Assembly: GCA_034359265.1 (NCBI GenBank)
Contig: CP136892.1
Span: 87,102,001-87,166,000 of the forward strand
Reading direction: 5' to 3'
Source of the DNA: Canna indica
Taxonomy: Eukaryota > Streptophyta > Magnoliopsida > Zingiberales > Cannaceae
DNA: 64,000 nucleotides
A model generated the notes under the pieces. It worked only from the letters and a program-made list of their open reading frames with translations, had not been told where the DNA came from and searched no databases. Below, one piece after another: positions 50,330-64,000 of this stretch (position 1 is the first letter of the stretch; every line of letters begins with the position of its first letter). A program made the translations under genes and the position numbers.

Positions 50330-50393
50330 CATAGCAGAGGAAGCGAAAGTGGAGATCGATTTAAGGCGAACGAAAGCGAGAGGCGAGAACGAG
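50330..50393 (+). promoter_or_regulatory. Putative non-coding first exon of the membrane-protein gene
   Basis: GA-rich, higher-GC stretch ending at a plausible donor (GAG before GTGAAC at about 50393). No in-frame ATG joins from here to the conserved downstream frame. A five-codon upstream ORF starts just before (M-S-A-N-A-stop). The exon is inferred from composition and from the 5' end of the downstream frame. Confidence 0.35.
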
Positions 50394-50945
50394 GTGAACA
50401 CGTGACTTTTCTTGGTTGTTTATTTTGATTTCTCATATGATTAGATCCTGCGCTCGAATTGTTTTGATTGTTCTTGTTCATGTGATTGGGTCTTACTTGG
50501 CTGAACCTAGATTGCTTTGTGTATTTCTTTGCAAGATTTATGTGTTTACTGAGATCATCTTAGCGGGACATATGTGTTATTATCAAATCTAGGGTTTTTT
50601 TGTATCTTTGCCGCATCTCTGTTAGATATTGTTTTGAGGTTTGTTTCCCGCCAGATTTATGCTTCTTCCTCTATGAATAGCTTTTCCTATGAATGCATAG
50701 CTCTTCCTCTATGAATAGCTTTTCCCATGAATGCATGTAGGTTTTTCGAAGTTTGTTGAATACTGCACCGTGTCATTTTCTATGGCAATGAGCAATCTTA
50801 TGTTGTTTTACTTGTTTTATATATTTGTTAGATATTAGAATTTAGAAGTAATGATCTTCCATTGACTAAACTCATGCAATTATTTAGGTCTATACTTGAA
50901 CCGAATGCCCCTTTGTTTGATAAATGTGGATCTGAAGTAGCTCCT

Positions 50946-53900
50946 ATGGCATTGATAGCACATCAGACAAAGGTAATTACTACTAACCTCACACACATTG
51001 CTTTACATTGTTCTGGATTTCATGCCTTTAGACTTTACTCTTTAGTTGCTGATTTTCTCAGTTGACACAAAAGCATCTGACATCTATTTTACTGTTCATT
51101 ACAGGGCCCTGTTTTATCACATCCACTGAGTTCTAAAGCATCAACTCAGAGGGAGAACTGTGGGCCCTCAACTGTTATGGTTATTTGTGAAACATACGAG
51201 TTTGTGCGGCTGAAGCATCACTTCTGTTTCAGGTAGGAGTTTATAAATAATTGTGACCCTGTTTTACCAAAGTTGTTATATTTGGATTTCATAAATGTCT
51301 AATTAGCTAGGTGCATGCTATTTTGTGTGTTGATCTACTCACTGATTAATAGAGTTGTTAAAACCTTCATGGCGAAGATCACTATTCATTTGTTTTTTGA
51401 GCAAGCTAAGGTTGGTTTTTGATCCAAGTTCAAAGTAAATTTGTTTCCTAAAATTATGGCATGTTTTAATCTTTTTTTTAACATATGGCATGTTTTAATC
51501 TTGATTTCACAAGTTGGAATGAAAATTATGATTATTGTTTGGTGATATAAGCTAACTAAATAGAAATAGATAAAATAAGTTTTGTTACTTTTAGATCTAC
51601 AAACATATGTTCTAAATAACTAAGACATTTTGGACAATCTAAAGAATGTGATTGAGTGCATTCTAGTTGGTCAAATAACATATAGCATAACAAGATATAA
51701 AGAAGAGAAGCACAATCTACTTCATGAGGATCCAACTAAGCTAAGTTTTGGGAGGTCCAATGCTGCCTTGCCTTGCTAGTAGATAGGTCGTTTCATGGAC
51801 TTAAGCCAACGATCATTCAAGTTACAGAGTAAAATAAAATCATATTATAACGAAACCAAAATATTCGTCCCACACCTTGTAGGCTCCTATTACTTCATAA
51901 AACAGCAATGAGCTAACCTTGTCCCTCCCAATACGTAAAAGAATTTAGCTTCTTTGTTATGTTGCTATTATATAAACAGGAATGATGATTTCTTGAGTAG
52001 CATATAAAGGGAACTCAAAAAGCATATACAGCAAAGTTCCCATTGTCATGTATGCTTCAAACATCAAAGCTGGAAAATGAAAATAAGAAGATTGTAATTT
52101 GTAAGAGTTACTTTACATATATTTTTCGAATTGTTTGGCTTTTTATTACATAAAATTTCAATATCTAGCTTGAATATTGTAATTTCATTATAATCTTTAT
52201 GGTTACAATATAATATGATGTTGAGGAATTATATTCTTGAGCTGAAAAAAATTAATTAGATAGAATAAAAAATAAACATTGGTTCACATACAGACACTAC
52301 CTTCTTAAGAAATTATTTTATAAACATCTCACATTGAGTACTTAAATATCTTTTTATCATACTTAACATATGATTATTAACCAAATATGTTTTATCCATT
52401 GCAAATTCAAAGTTAATTATATATAACAGTGATGTTCATCTTCTTGCAAACAGTGCTATAGTATTTTCAGCAAATTACTCCTGAAATAGTGATTTCTCCG
52501 GGTTAATATTATTTCGTTTTCCAATCTTTCACTCAACTCTTATCTACAGAATGATTTTGCAAGTTCTGTTATTGTTCATGCAGTTTCAGATGATGTTCTT
52601 AATAATTAGAAAGAATGGCCCTGCTGGATGTTATTGACTAGGCATGTTGTAACATTTCTCATTCTGTAGGTTTTTCTTTTGAATATTGACCTTGGGCTGA
52701 CTCATGTAGCAGGACTTTTCCTTCATTTTAAAGAGATCATGTGTTTGCCTTTTATCTATGGTTATTATTGGTTCATTTACATTCAAGTGCTGTTCTCGTG
52801 TCATATAGATGCATAAACAATTCTCATTCTTAATTAAATATGATGGGCCAGCAGTGATCTTTCTTAGTTAAATATCCTGTGCCAGACAGCGACCCATTTT
52901 CTTAAGAGAGAGGAAATCTTTCAACTTCTCCTCTTTCAAAAGCAATGCACAGAATGATGGACCTGAAAGAAGAAACTCAAAAATTTTCAGACCACCAGTC
53001 CAGGTTTCTGGTATGCAACAAGGAAGAGAGGATGTGCTATCAGAATCTCATGATGTCCAAAAACATCCACTATCTTATACATCTGAAGACAAAAAGAGCA
53101 CTACAATGAGATCTTTAGCAATTCAAAAGCTATTTGGAAAGTGGTTGGTCATGTTGCGCACACAGACATCTAATCACACAATGGATGAAAATCTTACTGA
53201 AAATGCAGCACAGTGTGCATCTAAGAGTCAGGAGGAAATAACAGGAACAAAGCTGATTAGCATTCTGAAGGTTGCACTTGTCTACTTTTTGGGACTTGAT
53301 GCTGCTATATCTATCCCACTTGTTATATTGTAAGTTCTAAAACAGTGCTCTAGTTACCTGTCTACTTCAACTTTATTGTATATATCATTTTGCTTAAATA
53401 TCTGTAACCTTTTTATGATTCTATCCAAACATTAAACCTTTGTTTGCTTAGCTAAAGGAAGATGAAAAGTTATAGCTTCCTTGGTAGAAAAAGCTCCAAC
53501 TTTCGTTTCTGACTGATCTGTTTTTTCTTGCAGCATTCCTTGGTTTCTAACAGTCAATTTGGTCCATGGAACTGAAGTAACAAAGGAATTAATGCCTTTA
53601 TGGATTGTAGGTCCGCTTGTTGTTGCACTCTATATGAAGATTGTCCAGGTGCTTTGTTCCCTGTGTCTTTTCCTCTTCATGCTGGCCATGAACTCGATAA
53701 AGAACCCACCCAGGTACTCTCTGTTAGTTTACAATTACACCATTGAGGGAAATCTAGGAGCATACCTCTGGACCCGTCTTATGAAGCCTTTTATGGACAT
53801 CAAGAACTTGGATTATTGGATTTATGTCACAACAAAGTACAAGCAACTCGAAGCATGGACCATTGACAAGTACCTTGATTTTTTTGAATCAATATGGCCT

Positions 53901-53948
53901 TACTATTGCAGAACTATCCGCTTTTTGAAAAAAGCTAATCTCATTTAG
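50946..53948 (+). CDS. Uncharacterised plant multi-pass membrane protein
   Basis: I do not recognise the family. Four exons join in phase: 50888-50972 (coding from ATG 50946), 51105-51232, 52886-53329 and 53534-53948, about 337 aa. The frame is open from the acceptor at 50888, so a longer start in an upstream exon is possible. The N-terminal half is hydrophilic and basic (KHHFCFR, RERKSFNFSSFKS). Three or more hydrophobic segments lie in the C-terminal half: one around LKVALVYFLGLDAAISIPLV, one around IPWFLTVNLV to LWIVGPLVVALYMKIV, and one around LCSLCLFLFMLAM. An aromatic-rich hydrophilic tail follows (LDYWIYVTTKYKQLEAWTID). Likely an organellar or endomembrane protein; location is not predictable with confidence. 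The acceptor at 52886 rather than four bases downstream is chosen because only it preserves the frame. Confidence 0.7.
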
Positions 53949-56285
53949 CTAGTAAAGTTTTCACCTATTTTTCTTTCTTCATTTTGGGCGAAGCAAAGTT
54001 TTTGAATTGCTGACTACTATTCTTTTGGATGGTCCTTGTAAAGAGTTGAAATGAGGTTTTGGCGAACCTTAGTTTTCTTTCGGTAGGAATGTGAGATCAA
54101 CATGAGAGATTCATGAATTACCCCAAATTTATGTTTATGTTGAGAAACATATTTATTGTTCTACGACTTGTACTATCTTGTCCTGCAATGGAAATAATGT
54201 TCCTTAAGGATATAATAATTACTAGTTATATGGAATGGTTTGCTTTACTAACCTGTAGATAGGTGGGCATTTCCTTATGCCTTGAGAACTATTTATCCCC
54301 TGCACATCTTTGCTGGCCAATGTTAAATTCGGATAGGATCTTGATTGATTTCTGGTTTGCCTAATTCACTAATGGTCCTTGTCCAAATAATATGGAAAAT
54401 AGATTCGGATTGAGATTAACTGGTTTTTTTTCGGGATTGATCAGGTTTAATCAATCAACGGCTATATTTTATTGATTATTGATGTAAGTCATTTTTTAGC
54501 ATAACCGAAAGTGAAAGTCTTCCTTCACATTGCATTAGATGCATCTGCTTCCTAATTTACGTTGGCACTTCATAGAAGGAAGAATCTAAATCCACCCAAC
54601 ACCCTATTTCTTTCTCAAGAAAAGTAGGAATATATGCCCATCATTTTTTCCACCTACATAATGGATTAATTAATCTCAAAAGTTTGTTTGCCATGAGTAG
54701 TTATTATTCACGCAACTAGCATATCTGTTTAGCACTTCTCTGGAGGTAAAACTTCGAGAATTGACCTTTTCATTCCAATTTATATCTTCAAACCAAGTCC
54801 ACCTCGCCTTTCGGAAAAAAAAAAACACCTCTAGTACATCAATAGAACAAATCGAAATGACAGTTGCAAAACATGTAACATGTGCAGGCATGGATGAATT
54901 CATTAGTATTTAGAGAGAATAGCTAGTCATTCTTTTGTTACTTCATTCCGAACCTTTAAGCGTCATATAATATTATTATGATTCTGCCATTATTTTCGTC
55001 ATCCATGCATGACGCACGGGAAGCGTGCATAATGACAGCAATCTTTTTTCTTCAATTTAGCTTCCGCTAGGTCAATAAATCCTAATCTAACGTAGCCTGT
55101 CTTTCATCAAGCAGATAACTAAGCACATTGATGTATGATTCCTCTTTCACTCGTATCTGCAGACTTAGAAGCTCCACAATTGGCTAGTATCTCGTTGACT
55201 TCTACAGCATTGATAACTTTTACCAACGATTAAATCCTAGATTAAAAAAATAAAAAAATAAAAACAATTGGCTAGCAACCTGACTTGAAAAGCATTGAAC
55301 AAAATCTCCAATCACCATCGTGACGTGATACAAAGTTGGTCTTTTTTGTACGTTTAGAATATTGGGATCTGGAGGACCAAGCGTGTCACTTCCTAATAGT
55401 GGCTTATCAGAAGGTGAGTAGACATAAGAGAAGAGATTGGGAAAAGGCAAAATAGATGACCCAATTTCAACATCATACCAAAAAAATTACATACAAAAAC
55501 AATAATGCCAAAGACTATAACAGCAACAAAAAAAAATTGGGATCTACAAAACTGCAGCTGCAACTCAATACTCCTGCAGTTACAGCTGCATCCCCTACTG
55601 AACATAATTGTCCAAATCTTGCTATTTTCCTCTTCCTAGTCCTATATTCTATACATGATCAATTGACAAAATACCTACACTTATCAGGCCCTGTTTCTTC
55701 AAACCAGGCCTCCCATCGCTATTTACAGGCTCAGCCGAGAACACCATCCAAACTGGGTCAACCAACACTGACAGAGCTGTTGAAGCAACTAGCTTACCCA
55801 AGAAAGTCGAATTTGTACTAATGCTGTCATGCAAAAAAATTCAGTTCCTTCGCTTTCTGCAATAGCAATGAACAAGCACATAAGTATTCTTTCTCGGGTA
55901 AAAGAACATAATTCCATGATTTCCACCAACAGCTCTGCTGCTGCCTATGCACCATAACCAGCTCCAACCTGTCACAAGTTTACAACAATGTGAGAACCTA
56001 AAAATAAGCCAATCAACATAGATAGAAATATCAAAATATGTAATGCATGTGCAATTTCATTATGTCAAAATAAGAAAGATGCAACTTTTGCATCTACATT
56101 TGCTGTTGGAGAACCGATTGATAAGAAACAAGAACGAATGCTTACCACCAATCCACATCTATTCTGCTTGTGGCAAACTTGACCTGCTGGCAGGCTTGAG
56201 AGTCCCGAAGGCCCCAAGAGCGTACTAATGCAGCAGCCTTGACCCAAATCCACCAAGTAACTCCCCCAAGTGCTAAAATTACGCT
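53949..56285. other. Convergent intergenic region before DEK1
   Basis: 3' flank of the membrane-protein gene and 3' flank of DEK1, which face each other. No gene is supported; the open frames are short and compositionally biased. Confidence 0.6.
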
Positions 56286-59200
56286 TCATATAGCTTCTAG
56301 GGTTATTGTTGCTTTTGTAAACACGGACAGTATGAATGGTGCCTCTTCTCCAGGTTGGATAGTTGTGGGCACTATTGTGTATCCTTTGGAATAAGGTTCC
56401 AAGATTAATTCACATGAAACTTCTCTTGAATTGACATAATCAGTCCCACCTACTGACTCATGCAAGTAAATGTTATATGCAGCACGATGCCCACGAGTCT
56501 TCAGTATCCTCAATCCAATATAAAACAGTGAAGAATCATGACTAGATTGGAAGTTTCTAATAGCATTGGTTTTTCTGGAGAAGCTCACACCCTAACATAA
56601 TTGAGATTAGAAGAATAATCAGATCAGGCTGGCAATATGAGGCAGATGAAAATTAAGTTCAATAGATACCTGGGTAAGGGTGATAAACACATGAATAGGG
56701 AAAGATGCCTCAGGTCCAGTTGCTCTAAGCCTGAATTGAGGATTCTGATGCCATGATTCATAATCTTGGCAGCCCCCTGCACTATAGCCACGCCACTGCC
56801 CGTGGACAGAGTAGCGCATCTCTGGTGGATATATTCGACAAACATATATAGACCGAAAATGAATCTGGAAGTCTTGCCAAGACATCCAAAATATACCATC
56901 CTTTGACTGTTGAACAAGCAATAATCAGAAATTGCATTTATGTATATTCAAACAGTTGAGAAAGCAATAATTAAGCAACTTTTGAATAAAACCTGAAGTC
57001 GAAATATTTATGATACAAGGCAGGATTGAATGGCAATATATAGCATAGTAATCGGAAAAATCCATGATAAAAACCGACAGATAGGCACCTGAGGTACATG
57101 CTTGAGCTTATGCTTCATACGATCAGTCCATTCAGATGATGTGTCAGACCAAGGGCCATTCCACTCAACTTCATTAGCCCATGGATTTCGAATCTGAACA
57201 AGCTTATGACCATCTACTTCTCTCACCTGGATCACCAATTGAGCAATAGAGTCAGTGTGCTAAGCACAGAGATAATATAGAGAATCTTAACCGTTCCAAT
57301 ATACCTGCAGTATTGAGTAAGCATGACCTTGGACAATTCCACTTGATGAAACATGTACATCTGAGCCCGATGGACTACCAGCACCTAGTAGAAATCCTTC
57401 CCGTTTAAAATGCAACAGCTGAGACCACAACCTTCCACTTGCAAGATCGATTTGTGCCGGAGCACTTCTCATGTCTATCTCTTCCCCAGCTCCTCCTGTG
57501 AGATCCACTAGTGCATCTTGGACAAGACCACCTTCCAATGCCTCATATGAACCATGAAGCTTTGCATAAGCTTTCTCTAAGATAGAAACCCAGAGTTCAT
57601 TTCGTTTCCTACTAGTTGCAAATGCTGGTTTTCCTGGAGATTCACAAGGAATCCAATCATCAACTACCACAGGGACCCACTCACCCTGCATGAACAAGTT
57701 AAGGCTTATTCATAAGTATCATGCATGAATAAGTAACCAAACAGGGCTTAGATGAAGCAATTTATCCATCAAAACTTGTATTAAATTGAAAATTCTTGAA
57801 ATAACAATTTCATGGCATTTGGAAGAACTTAATTCCACAACAAGATGTGTTCTCAATTGTCAATCATAGAAACAAGACAACGTCACAATTAGGACATTAA
57901 ACATCGGAGATGTTCAATTGTGAAACCCCATCTTCATAATGACCAAAACATCACAAGTATTTTTTTGACAAAATGATTAGATCTTCAATTTTATATCATT
58001 GGCACTGCTCATAAGGGAGAAGAAGATATTGGCAGATGCATGCTGAAAGCTGTGCATTCTATAGGAAAATATGTACCTGAATACAAAATCGAACTGTGTA
58101 AATCCCCTCCTCATTAAATGCTGGTGTAATTATTACTTCAGATATACGAGAGACTTCTGTCAGAACAGCAACAGCACTTAAAAACCAGCAGTCACCTAAT
58201 CTACCCTGCAAGGGAGGTCAATTTCCAAACTTTTTAATGAGGAAATCATCAAACTTATTATTCTTTTTTCAAGTGGTGACAGAAAGAGAAGATACACAAT
58301 TAGAAAGAAGTTAAACTAGTGATATCAATAGTTCATGAGTTGTACCTGACAAACATCTGAGGAGTTCATAGAACCAGAAAATAAACAAGGTTGAGAACTA
58401 ATGCAGCTTACTTTTACTATATCAGTTGGTCTCATCCATTCAGAGACAACCTGAGATTATGAATGAGCATTAACCACAAAGCAAACAACACAGCACTTGG
58501 AGAGCACTTGGATAACAACATAGAATACTTGCCTGCAATTTAGAAGAAGGATTTCCTGGATCCACAAACAAAGAGCAATCATCGGGAGGAAAATCCTGGT
58601 CGGTAAAATGTTTCTCCCCTTTAACCAAAAGAGCCTCTTTAACAGCCATTTCAACAGACAACATCCGTTGATTGATTTCTTCTTGAGTTTCAAGCCGAGG
58701 TTTCCTCAATTTTCTAGTGACAGTGTCCATATCTATTGTGACAGCTTCATATCCTGACCTCCTTTTCCTGCCACTCGAGTATTGACCATCCCAATCTACA
58801 TCTTCCCTATCATACAGGTCCACTTCTGCTTCTTCACTTTCCCAATCATCCACCTGAATTATCCAAGGTAATAGATGAAAAACTAAAGAAATTGTAAATG
58901 ACAAGAAAACCTTGCAGATATGTTGTTTAAATATCATATCCATGAAAAATGAATGAGAAGACAGAAGTATAGAACTATAAGAAAAAGACAACTATCAAAA
59001 TTCCTACAATTGTCGTCATTGTATAGCTTTACAAAGAAAAATTACATGATCTAACTATAACAAGTTCCAACAAAAAAACAGCTGTGCTGTTCACCTATTG
59101 GCCATTATATAGATTTAATCAGTTCTCCTAAAACTTTATACGGACCTAACATATAGCATAGTTCTCATACATTTTGACTTAAAGTACATGCTAATGTTAG

Positions 59201-62200
59201 TCCTCGCAAAAACATTGTTCCTTAAGGCAGTATAAGTCCCAAGCAATTAAGCTGAATCAATGACATCACAAGTACTTTTTCAGAGACAACATAGCTTGCA
59301 ATGCGAAGGCACACCACGATGTTTACCATTATAGAAGGCTATGATAGGAAAGAATTCTTTATTGACAATAGTTTGGCATAAGTTCCATAAGTTGTAAATC
59401 ATTGATCATGATACACTAATAACAGCCATGAGAGCAAAAGAACTAGTAGCAATAAAATAGATATCATCGGCCTAAGTTGTTTCCCTTGGCGGATTGAAAC
59501 AACAAATAGAAAGATTCATAAAGTGACATCAATGAACGATTATTGGTAATTAAGCACCAGAAAACAGTAAAGCCTCAGCAACATTGTCATGTTAGAACTA
59601 AATTGTCTGGAATCCTATTAAAACCAAAATTACAACCTCAGAAAGGCTAAAGTGTGTAAGGAATAAAGGTTAGGCCTTACGAGCATAACTGGTATGAAGA
59701 AAAAAAACAAGAGACCTACATGGTATAATATTAGCAATTTAGCATAACAAAGCACTTGAATATGAAATCAGTCGAAAGATTGGTTCATGAAGAGATACCC
59801 TTGAAGGTGAATCACCCAGGTTCCAGCCGTCCTCAGGAAGATCAATCAAATCATATGCAGCAGCACTAGTGGCAGCATGTAGTGCAGCAATCTCATCTTC
59901 AGTAAGACATCTTCCCCATAAGAAAGCATCCATTATTTGCATCTTAGAATCAACACCTTCACTATCCGACCTTCCAAATGCATCCAAATCAATTGGTGGC
60001 CTAACACCAGCCCAGACACCTGTCCCCTCTTCCCAGATGCAACTAGTCCCGCGAAGAGGTAATCCACTTTGATATCCATCATAACCTCCATCGATATAGG
60101 AAGTAGCCTCACCTAACTCAGCATCTATAGTCACAGTCACAATATGCCACCTGTAGATAAGTACAAATCTGCATCATGACAATGTTTTTGACAAAGCATA
60201 TCGACAATAAAAACTCTTACACTACAGCTACTGCAGAATATAAGTGCAAAGATAGGAAAAGTAAGATTTATTGGCAGCCCATACCTTCCATCTGTGATGC
60301 TCGCAGAACCTATACTCCATTCTTTGGCAACAGTTGTCAGCCTGTCACCTTTGCTAACTAATCGGAGACCAACCTGTCCAGCCTCAATGCCTTGCTCAGA
60401 ACCAGCAACAAGAATTTCCCAGCAAAGTTTCTTTTCAAATTCAGTCCCCAATAAACAGACTGGACCTGACTCAGGTTGAATCATGACAGCAATGGAAAAG
60501 GTAATCTTTTGACTGTTACAAAGGCTTGAATGGATCTGCCCACAATGTCTGCCTGTGCTCCTAGGCTCATCATCGAGTATGCATGCAGCACCGGAGATGC
60601 CAGTCTGTAAATCATGTTTGAAGTTTGTATTTTAGAGATATTCCATAACACCAACAGATTGTACTAACCATTAGAGGCATGCAACTAACTTCAAAGAAAT
60701 ATTTTGTAACTCCAACAGATTGTACTAAACATTAGATGCATGTCAGTCAAGATTACATCAAATATGCGGGTTTGGTCAAGATTGTCAGATAAGAGCAAAT
60801 GCATTTGGTCAAGTCTAGAAGCATCAGAATTGACACCAATTACCGAACATGGTTATGAAAAAGGCTTCAACAACAGCATGATCCTAGTATTTTCTTTTGT
60901 ACATGAAAGGTGGACAAACAGCAGGAACAACAAAAAACTGTAAACGTATAGTAACTTTGCAGAGAAAGATTCTGTCAACAAAAAGCTTCTGGATCAATGT
61001 GGTAAGCAAACATATAACAGGTTTGTCTCCACAACAATACATGTTGGAAAATGTTGATTATTGCCAAGTAGTTACAGAAAAGTGAAAGCCAATAGGTTGG
61101 CAACAAAAGAAAAACTATACAAATAAATTAGCATCGATCATAAGAATATGATAAGTAAATGACATGAGGAAAAATCTGAACTTAAACCTAACTATTCTGT
61201 AAGCTTAACAGCATAGAAATTGATTTATGACAAAAAAATAATATATAGCAGATATCATCAACATTAATTTTATGATGAACTTGTAGCTTGTACCAGTTAT
61301 ATCCATCAATATCTTTGTGATGAACTAGCAGAACTTTTTGCATGCATCAAAAGTTATAATAGAGATATTAACCTGTTCAGCTCGGCGAGCCAACTCTGCT
61401 GTGCGAATGTGGCAAGCAATACTGGAGATACGCTCCCTAGCAAAAGAATCATCCAAAAGGGAATCTCCTCCAACAGCACGCACTGCAGCAGCCATAGCTG
61501 CAGCCTCCCTGTTTCCAACATTTGGAATTGAAGCCAAAAGAGAGGCTTCAATCTCTTTCCATTTTCTCTCTTCTTTCTGCAATAGTGCCTTTCTCCTTTC
61601 TTTTCCTTTACCCTCTTCTTCCCTTCTTTGCATCAAGATTTCTTCTTCCATCTCCTTTTCTCGTATGTAGCTGTAAAAATTAACAGCAGTCATTTTCATC
61701 AGCATTGGAATTATAATAAACCAGAAACATTATACACAATTCAAACAGGTTCACCTGTCCTGAAGATTTTCAAACTGCCTGCGGTCTTCAGGCATCCATT
61801 TCTTGATCTCTTTGGCACTTAAATCAGATAGGCCTATGCTGTCTAGAAAAAGTCTAAGGCGGACTTCATCCTGCCACAGGATCAGAACAGAAATGTAATA
61901 AATATTCAATGGCATCAGAACCATAATACAGAGAGATATTTGCTTACTTGAACTTGTTCAGCCTTGGCAGTCAAACCCAACAAAAGAAGTAAATAACCAC
62001 CAAACTTGTCCCACATATATACCCACTCAGTATCAATTGCCTCTTCTAATGCCAGAATACGAGCATGTGCACACATTTTTCTTTTGTAATCTGCATCACT
62101 AGACTCATGGCGATATGCCAGGCCATTTTTAACCCCACAAAGAAATAAACCAGCAGCAATTTCTTCATTTCTAAGACGATCTCTCAATTTCATGACATCA

Positions 62201-63881
62201 GCTCTTGGAAGCACAAAATTTCCAGCTCTATCCCTCATAACTGCAGGGTCTCCAATTAACAGAGCAGCTGAACTGGCAGATCTTTGAGGTGCTGAATAAG
62301 TACCAGCTAATGCATTTCGAGTCTGTATTTCCCACCAAATGAAGCACATAGGATTGTTAATATATTGATGCATCTATTAATGCCAACTGAAAATACTAAG
62401 CACCTAATGTCCAATACAACATGCTATGATGAAACTATATGCATGCAATAAAAAAAAAGTAAAGATAAAATAGGATATAAAAGTGTAGTTTATAGCAAGT
62501 TAGAAACTCTAAAGTCATGGTTAAATATGGATCATCAGGACAATTTACAATTTCAACTATCACATAAGAAGATCAATTTATTAATATATTTATTAGTGAA
62601 AAAGATAATTGGAAGCTAGAGAAAAGAAATCACTAAGGAAAACAATGAAGAAAATGCAAAAATAACACAAGTGCCACATCGTGCATACTATGTGAGATAA
62701 CTTTACAGTCTAATAAGGATTAAAATAAAAATGTTAAAAAACCGATGCACAAAGCCACCTCGGACTAATGTGGGGTCTAGGAATTCTCAACTTATGCACC
62801 AAAGATTTAAATATATGTATGCGGCATCCAGATCTGCCTATATAGTGTATATATGTATCTACGTTTTGAAACCATAACAAAGTGCACACAACACACTAAA
62901 ACGTGAAACAAATTAGTCCAAATAGCACTACTTTGATGGATTATTGGTATAGGTTACTGAAGCCCCAAGATTTACTGAAAAGGTCTTAACTAGGATTTAT
63001 TTATATTTCAACTAAATATCAAGGTTAATTAGTTAGGAGATTCTAAAAAGAGTGTACCATCAAAAAACATGGGTGGCAAGATTATTACCTAGGATTTAGT
63101 ACTACAAGTACTCTTAAAGTTGTACATTAGATTTTGAGGGAGGAACTTCCAATGGTGGAAAGGATAGGATGGGTTCTGAGGGTTTTCAATTAAGCCTCTG
63201 CAATCCATGTACAGAATGGGGCTTTGACTTGAACCAAGGGTTTGCTTGATCTGGCTTGGATGGTGGGATATCCAGGGTGAACTTTGTTGGTTCAGATTTT
63301 GGGATGGTGTTTGGTTATGATTATCTCAATTATTCTATGAAAGAAGCCAGAAAAAGAAAAAAAAATCAAATACACAACAAGAAAAGAAAGAATCTGGGTG
63401 AAATATGTTAAATTTGATTGGATTACATACTTCCTCAAAAGCTTAAGTTGATAGGTCGGAGACCAATCTACATTTATATTTTTTTTATAGTCCCCCCTCA
63501 CATATAAGCAGGCAAATTTGAGTAGATTGGACCAAGCTGAACACATGATGGACTTAATTTAAGTGGGGGTATTTTTCATAATTATTATGGCTAACACTTT
63601 GATACTTTGTTAAATTCCATTGGATAACCAACTTTCTCAAAAGCTTAAGCTATTAGGAAAGAGGTCAATCTACATATCTGTATTTTTAACAAAATATAAA
63701 AGAGATATAACATGAAAACTTCAGAACAAAATATAAAAGAGATACAACATAAAAACTTCAGAAATAATAAGGTGACTACAGAGAAAATTTACTCTGGTCA
63801 GAGGCTCACCTTGGTGGCAGATCGTGCAATTGCCTGCACAACAGTATCCTTGCTAAGACAATGCACAGCATCCTCCATCAT
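56286..63881 (-). CDS. DEK1: DEK1 phytocalpain, C-terminal part (partial at window edge)
   Basis: DEFECTIVE KERNEL 1 is the single plant calpain: a plasma-membrane cysteine protease controlling epidermal/aleurone fate and growth. Eleven exons read leftward here: 63881-63810, 62322-61948, 61870-61755, 61670-61373, 60604-60285, 60150-59799, 58853-58533, 58450-58346, 58205-58077, 57685-57305, 57226-57089, followed by 56906-56670 and 56591-56286, all in phase, about 1,050 aa of the ~2,150 usual. Contents in order: juxtamembrane linker ([20 protein letters not shown]), LamG-like region (exons 60604-59799), acidic linker, and the calpain protease core with all three triad residues: Cys in [11 protein letters not shown], His in [11 protein letters not shown], Asn in [11 protein letters not shown]. 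The C2-like/CBSW domain ends at the stop at 56286. The N-terminal transmembrane part lies beyond position 64000. The exon ending at 58533 uses a GC donor. Confidence 0.95.
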
Positions 63882-64000
63882 CTGGAAAAATGTGTTCATT
63901 AGCAGAATCAATAAGAGGCACTTACCTAATGCTAAAATATTAAATGAAGTACAAAAAAAGTTCTTAGAATTGATTTCATGCTGTTGGAACAGGAATGTAC

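Noticed and set aside
52890..52930. Acceptor CAG before CGACCC in the membrane-protein gene
   Set aside because: Joining there shifts to a frame with an early stop; the acceptor giving exon start 52886 restores the conserved frame.
1..64000. CRISPR arrays, bacterial operons, rRNA or tRNA genes
   Set aside because: No regularly spaced identical repeats, ribosome-binding sites or recognisable tRNA/rRNA sequences were noticed; the window is a plant nuclear locus. A tRNA or miRNA scan could not be run.

Overview
This window is nuclear DNA from a flowering plant. The evidence is many short exons joined by AT-rich GT-AG introns, plant-only gene families (CRWN/NMCP lamin-like, DEK1 phytocalpain, HAC acetyltransferase, RSL bHLH), telo-box leaders and abundant MITEs. 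An AT-rich monocot such as a palm or relative seems plausible, but that is inference and nothing here fixes the species.

Layout. 1-4.0 kb: no gene seen. 4.18-5.68 kb (+): five-exon class I RSL/RHD6-type root-hair bHLH factor. 5.7-10.6 kb: gene-free, with microsatellites. 10.6-17.0 kb (-): an intact but catalytically altered hAT-transposase-derived gene with BED finger. Its introns carry two non-autonomous hAT elements with exact 8-bp target duplications. 17.3-21.5 kb: AT-rich intergenic DNA with decayed foldback repeats. 21.5-28.1 kb (+): complete eight-exon CRWN1/NMCP1-type coiled-coil gene. 30.4-32.2 kb (+): two-exon secreted LRR protein resembling Piriformospora indica-insensitive protein 2. 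32.2-36.7 kb: intergenic, with a diverged ~170-bp tandem array. 36.7-48.6 kb (-): complete p300/CBP-type HAC acetyltransferase with an unusually short N-terminus. Its introns hold a Mutator-like foldback element, a PIF/Harbinger-like element and a small MITE. About 50.3-53.9 kb (+): a multi-exon gene for an unrecognised membrane protein, divergent from HAC. 56.3-64.0 kb (-): the C-terminal half of DEK1 with LamG-like, calpain protease and C2-like domains; it continues past the window edge.

The genes form no operon or pathway. CRWN and HAC both act in the nucleus on envelope/chromatin organisation and transcription, RSL is a developmental transcription factor, DEK1 a plasma-membrane developmental protease, and the LRR protein is extracellular. 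I rebuilt the exon chains by hand from splice motifs, reading-frame phase and family similarity; every exon of RSL, CRWN, LRR, HAC and DEK1 listed here joins in phase. The most notable content is the hAT-derived gene: its predicted catalytic Glu is Asp, its CxxH motif is CxxQ, it has a possible extra N-terminal exon pair, and it hosts hAT-type MITEs.
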